Assembly: GCA_029866205.1 (NCBI GenBank)
Contig: JARWZT010000016.1
Span: 124,001 to 188,000, forward strand
Direction: 5' to 3'
From: Rhodoferax sp.
Lineage (GTDB): Bacteria; Pseudomonadota; Gammaproteobacteria; Burkholderiales; Burkholderiaceae_C
DNA: 64,000 nucleotides
The notes under the pieces are model-generated. The model was not told where the DNA came from. It saw only the letters and a program-made list of their open reading frames with translations, and did not search any database. How positions within the stretch are numbered: position 1 is the first letter of the stretch; the number at the start of each line of letters is the position of its first letter. Shown in pieces: positions 62,642-64,000 of the stretch. Both the position numbers and the translations under genes were made by a program.

Positions 62642-62938
62642 ATGTATACATTCATCCGCGAAGTGAGCTTTAAAACCATGATCGATGCCGTGCGCAGCGT
62701 CCCGATCACACAGGGCATCGTCAAGTACTACAAGGAGGTGCACCATTTGGACATGGGGTTGTTGCGCCCCATCGCGGGCGCACCCACCCGTCTGCGATTT
62801 GTCTATCAAATGGACTCCATGGATGCTTCACGCGCCCTGAACCTCAAGGCGGCGCAAGACCCGGTGTTTCAAAAGCACCTTGCAGAGATTGCGCCACTGG
62901 TGGACGGAAGCAAGACGGTCGATGAAATTTGGCAATAG
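62642..62938 (+). CDS. Small conserved hypothetical protein
   Basis: 98-residue protein, MYTFIREVSFKTMIDAV..., with a pattern of alternating strands and helices that could be a ferredoxin-like dimeric barrel (as in NIPSNAP or EthD-type proteins), unproven. GGGAGG lies nine bases before the ATG at 62642. It stands alone; the gaps 62434-62641 and 62939-63078 show nothing else. Confidence 0.55.
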   Translation: MYTFIREVSFKTMIDAVRSVPITQGIVKYYKEVHHLDMGLLRPIAGAPTRLRFVYQMDSMDASRALNLKAAQDPVFQKHLAEIAPLVDGSKTVDEIWQ

Positions 62939-63078
62939 TCAGGTTTTATTTTGCGTGGCAGGGCGGTCGCGGTGAACTTAGCAAGTCCAGGCGCGTTTGA
63001 GCCCTAACGGCGCGCCATGCGCGGGTAGTTGCGCTGAAGTGCCCCACAAAAGACGCAAAATCAGCAGAAAATACCCCC

Positions 63079-63717
63079 ATGCTGCATTACGAAACCGTCC
63101 CTGTCACCGCGTTCCAACAAAACTGCTCCATCGTCTGGTGCGACGAAGAGCGCCGCGCCGCCATCATCGACCCCGGTGGCGACATGGAGCTGCTGCTGTC
63201 CACAGTCAAGCGCCTGAACGTCAAGCTGGAACAAATCTGGATCACCCACGGCCACTTGGACCACGCCGGTGCCACCGCCGACCTGGCTGAGCTGCTGCAC
63301 TTGCCGATCATCGGCCCGCACCCGGCCGACCAGTTCTGGATTGACGGCATGCCCATGGCGGCGGCGGCCTATGGTTTTCCGCCCTCGCGTCCCTTCACGC
63401 CCACGCGCTGGCTGCACGATGGTGACAGCGTTACTCTGGGGCCTTACACCCTGCAAGTGCGCCACTGCCCGGGGCACACGCCGGGCCATGTGGTGTTTTA
63501 TTCACCCGACATGGGCCGCGCGTTCGTGGGTGATGTGCTCTTTGCTGGCAGCATTGGCCGCACCGACTTTCCGCAGGGCGACCACGCTACCCTCATCAAC
63601 AGCATCACCCAGCGCCTGTGGCCTATGGGCAACGCCACGGTTTTCATTCCGGGCCATGGCCCGGAGAGCAGCTTTGGCGTGGAGCGCGTGCGCAACCCCT
63701 ACGTGGGCGGAACCTGA
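63079..63717 (+). CDS. MBL-fold metallo-hydrolase, glyoxalase II-like
   Basis: 212-residue metallo-beta-lactamase-fold enzyme like YcbL. The metal motif THGHLDHAG is near residue 55, further ligands lie in RHCPGHTPGHVVFY and FVGDVLFAGSIGRTDFP, and the last in FIPGHGPES. YcbL-type proteins hydrolyse S-lactoylglutathione or similar thioesters. The start is the ATG at 63079; the binding site is weak. A YbaK-type gene begins 13 bp downstream. Confidence 0.9.
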   Translation: MLHYETVPVTAFQQNCSIVWCDEERRAAIIDPGGDMELLLSTVKRLNVKLEQIWITHGHLDHAGATADLAELLHLPIIGPHPADQFWIDGMPMAAAAYGFPPSRPFTPTRWLHDGDSVTLGPYTLQVRHCPGHTPGHVVFYSPDMGRAFVGDVLFAGSIGRTDFPQGDHATLINSITQRLWPMGNATVFIPGHGPESSFGVERVRNPYVGGT

Positions 63718-63729
63718 GGGGCGCGCACG

Positions 63730-64000
63730 GTGAGTCTGCTCTCGGTACGCGCTTTTTTTGCGCAACACCAGATTGATCTGCCCTTGCTTGAAACCCAGGC
63801 CCTGACGCCCACCGTGGAGTCCGCGGCCCAGGCGCACGGCGTGGAGCCGGGGCGCATTGCCAAGACTCTGGCGTTTCGGCTGGGTGATGGCCGGGTGGTG
63901 CTGCTGGTGGCCAGCGGCCATGCGCGCATTGACAACGCCAAGTTCAAGGCCACTTTTGGCAAGGGCAAGATGCTCCCTGCCCAAGAGGTAGAGACCCTGA
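63730..64000 (+). CDS. YbaK/EbsC-type aminoacyl-tRNA deacylase, cut by window end
   Basis: Open frame from GTG 63730 that runs past the right edge, with about 90 codons visible. The translation has the YbaK/ProX pattern: LTPTVESAAQAHGVEPGRIAK, then TLAFRLGDGRVVLLVASGHARIDN (residues about 25-75) and KFKATFGKGKMLPAQEV. These enzymes clear misacylated tRNA(Pro). GAGGGG lies upstream of the start. Because it is incomplete the exact subfamily is open. Confidence 0.75.
   Translation, partial: MSLLSVRAFFAQHQIDLPLLETQALTPTVESAAQAHGVEPGRIAKTLAFRLGDGRVVLLVASGHARIDNAKFKATFGKGKMLPAQEVETL

Overview
The window looks like chromosomal DNA of a Betaproteobacterium of the order Burkholderiales, most likely the family Comamonadaceae (Rhodoferax/Polaromonas/Limnohabitans-like). 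The basis is high GC, frequent GTG and TTG starts, the par/gid cluster, minCDE, rdgC, ilvE next to a zf-CHCC protein, and a GC-rich intergenic repeat (1283-1440) of a kind I associate with Comamonadaceae. No rRNA, tRNA, CRISPR array or prophage was recognised. Three ParB-binding parS sites around parAB/mnmG/rsmG suggest the origin-proximal part of a chromosome.

Layout. 0.2-7.2 kb: LPS heptosyltransferase waaF, a small zinc-finger protein, ilvE, a membrane protein, an SDR oxidoreductase, GTP-type PEP carboxykinase with a readable promoter, and a cNMP-domain/GGEEF diguanylate cyclase. 7.7-11.9 kb: a tight operon of a taurine-type ABC transporter (tauABC-like), an agmatinase-family ureohydrolase and a RidA protein, probably import and hydrolysis of a guanidino compound. 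11.9-22.7 kb: methyltransferase, TPR protein and GNAT, then a MocR-type regulator divergent from SnoaL-like protein, FAD amine/amino-acid oxidase and a complete five-gene peptide/opine-type ABC transporter. 22.8-25.7 kb: a membrane protein and a small accessory island. The island holds a TacA-type antitoxin followed by a gene in which a truncated TacT-like GNAT toxin is fused in frame to a membrane-anchored Mrr-type endonuclease. It is flanked by an IS3-family orfA remnant and by a 39-codon orphan tail.

25.7-31.2 kb: YtcJ-type amidohydrolase, CobW GTPase and homocysteine S-methyltransferase overlapping one another, then a hotdog thioesterase, cobalamin adenosyltransferase and a degenerate HD-GYP protein. 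31.2-37.8 kb (minus strand): methyltransferase, parB, serine hydrolase, parA, LysE exporter, rsmG, mnmG. 37.9-45.5 kb: class II aldolase, GMC oxidoreductase, MFS transporter, Old Yellow Enzyme, and the CopA/CopZ copper pair. 45.5-53.9 kb: rdgC, a periplasmic LTxxQ-like protein, membrane proteins, nnrU, minCDE, an Lrp/AsnC regulator with a perfect palindromic operator, a glutamine amidotransferase, and a small gene plus infA behind a structured leader. 53.9-64 kb: DAHP synthase, HD-domain protein, TrhA/hemolysin III, MFS transporter, a RidA/DUF1028/small-ORF/ArgE-like catabolic set, a flavin monooxygenase, three small proteins of unknown function, an MBL hydrolase, and the start of a YbaK-type deacylase cut by the window edge.

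Starts were re-chosen for many genes by ribosome binding site, overlap with the upstream stop, and domain boundary. All functions rest on recognisable motifs read by eye; no database search was possible.
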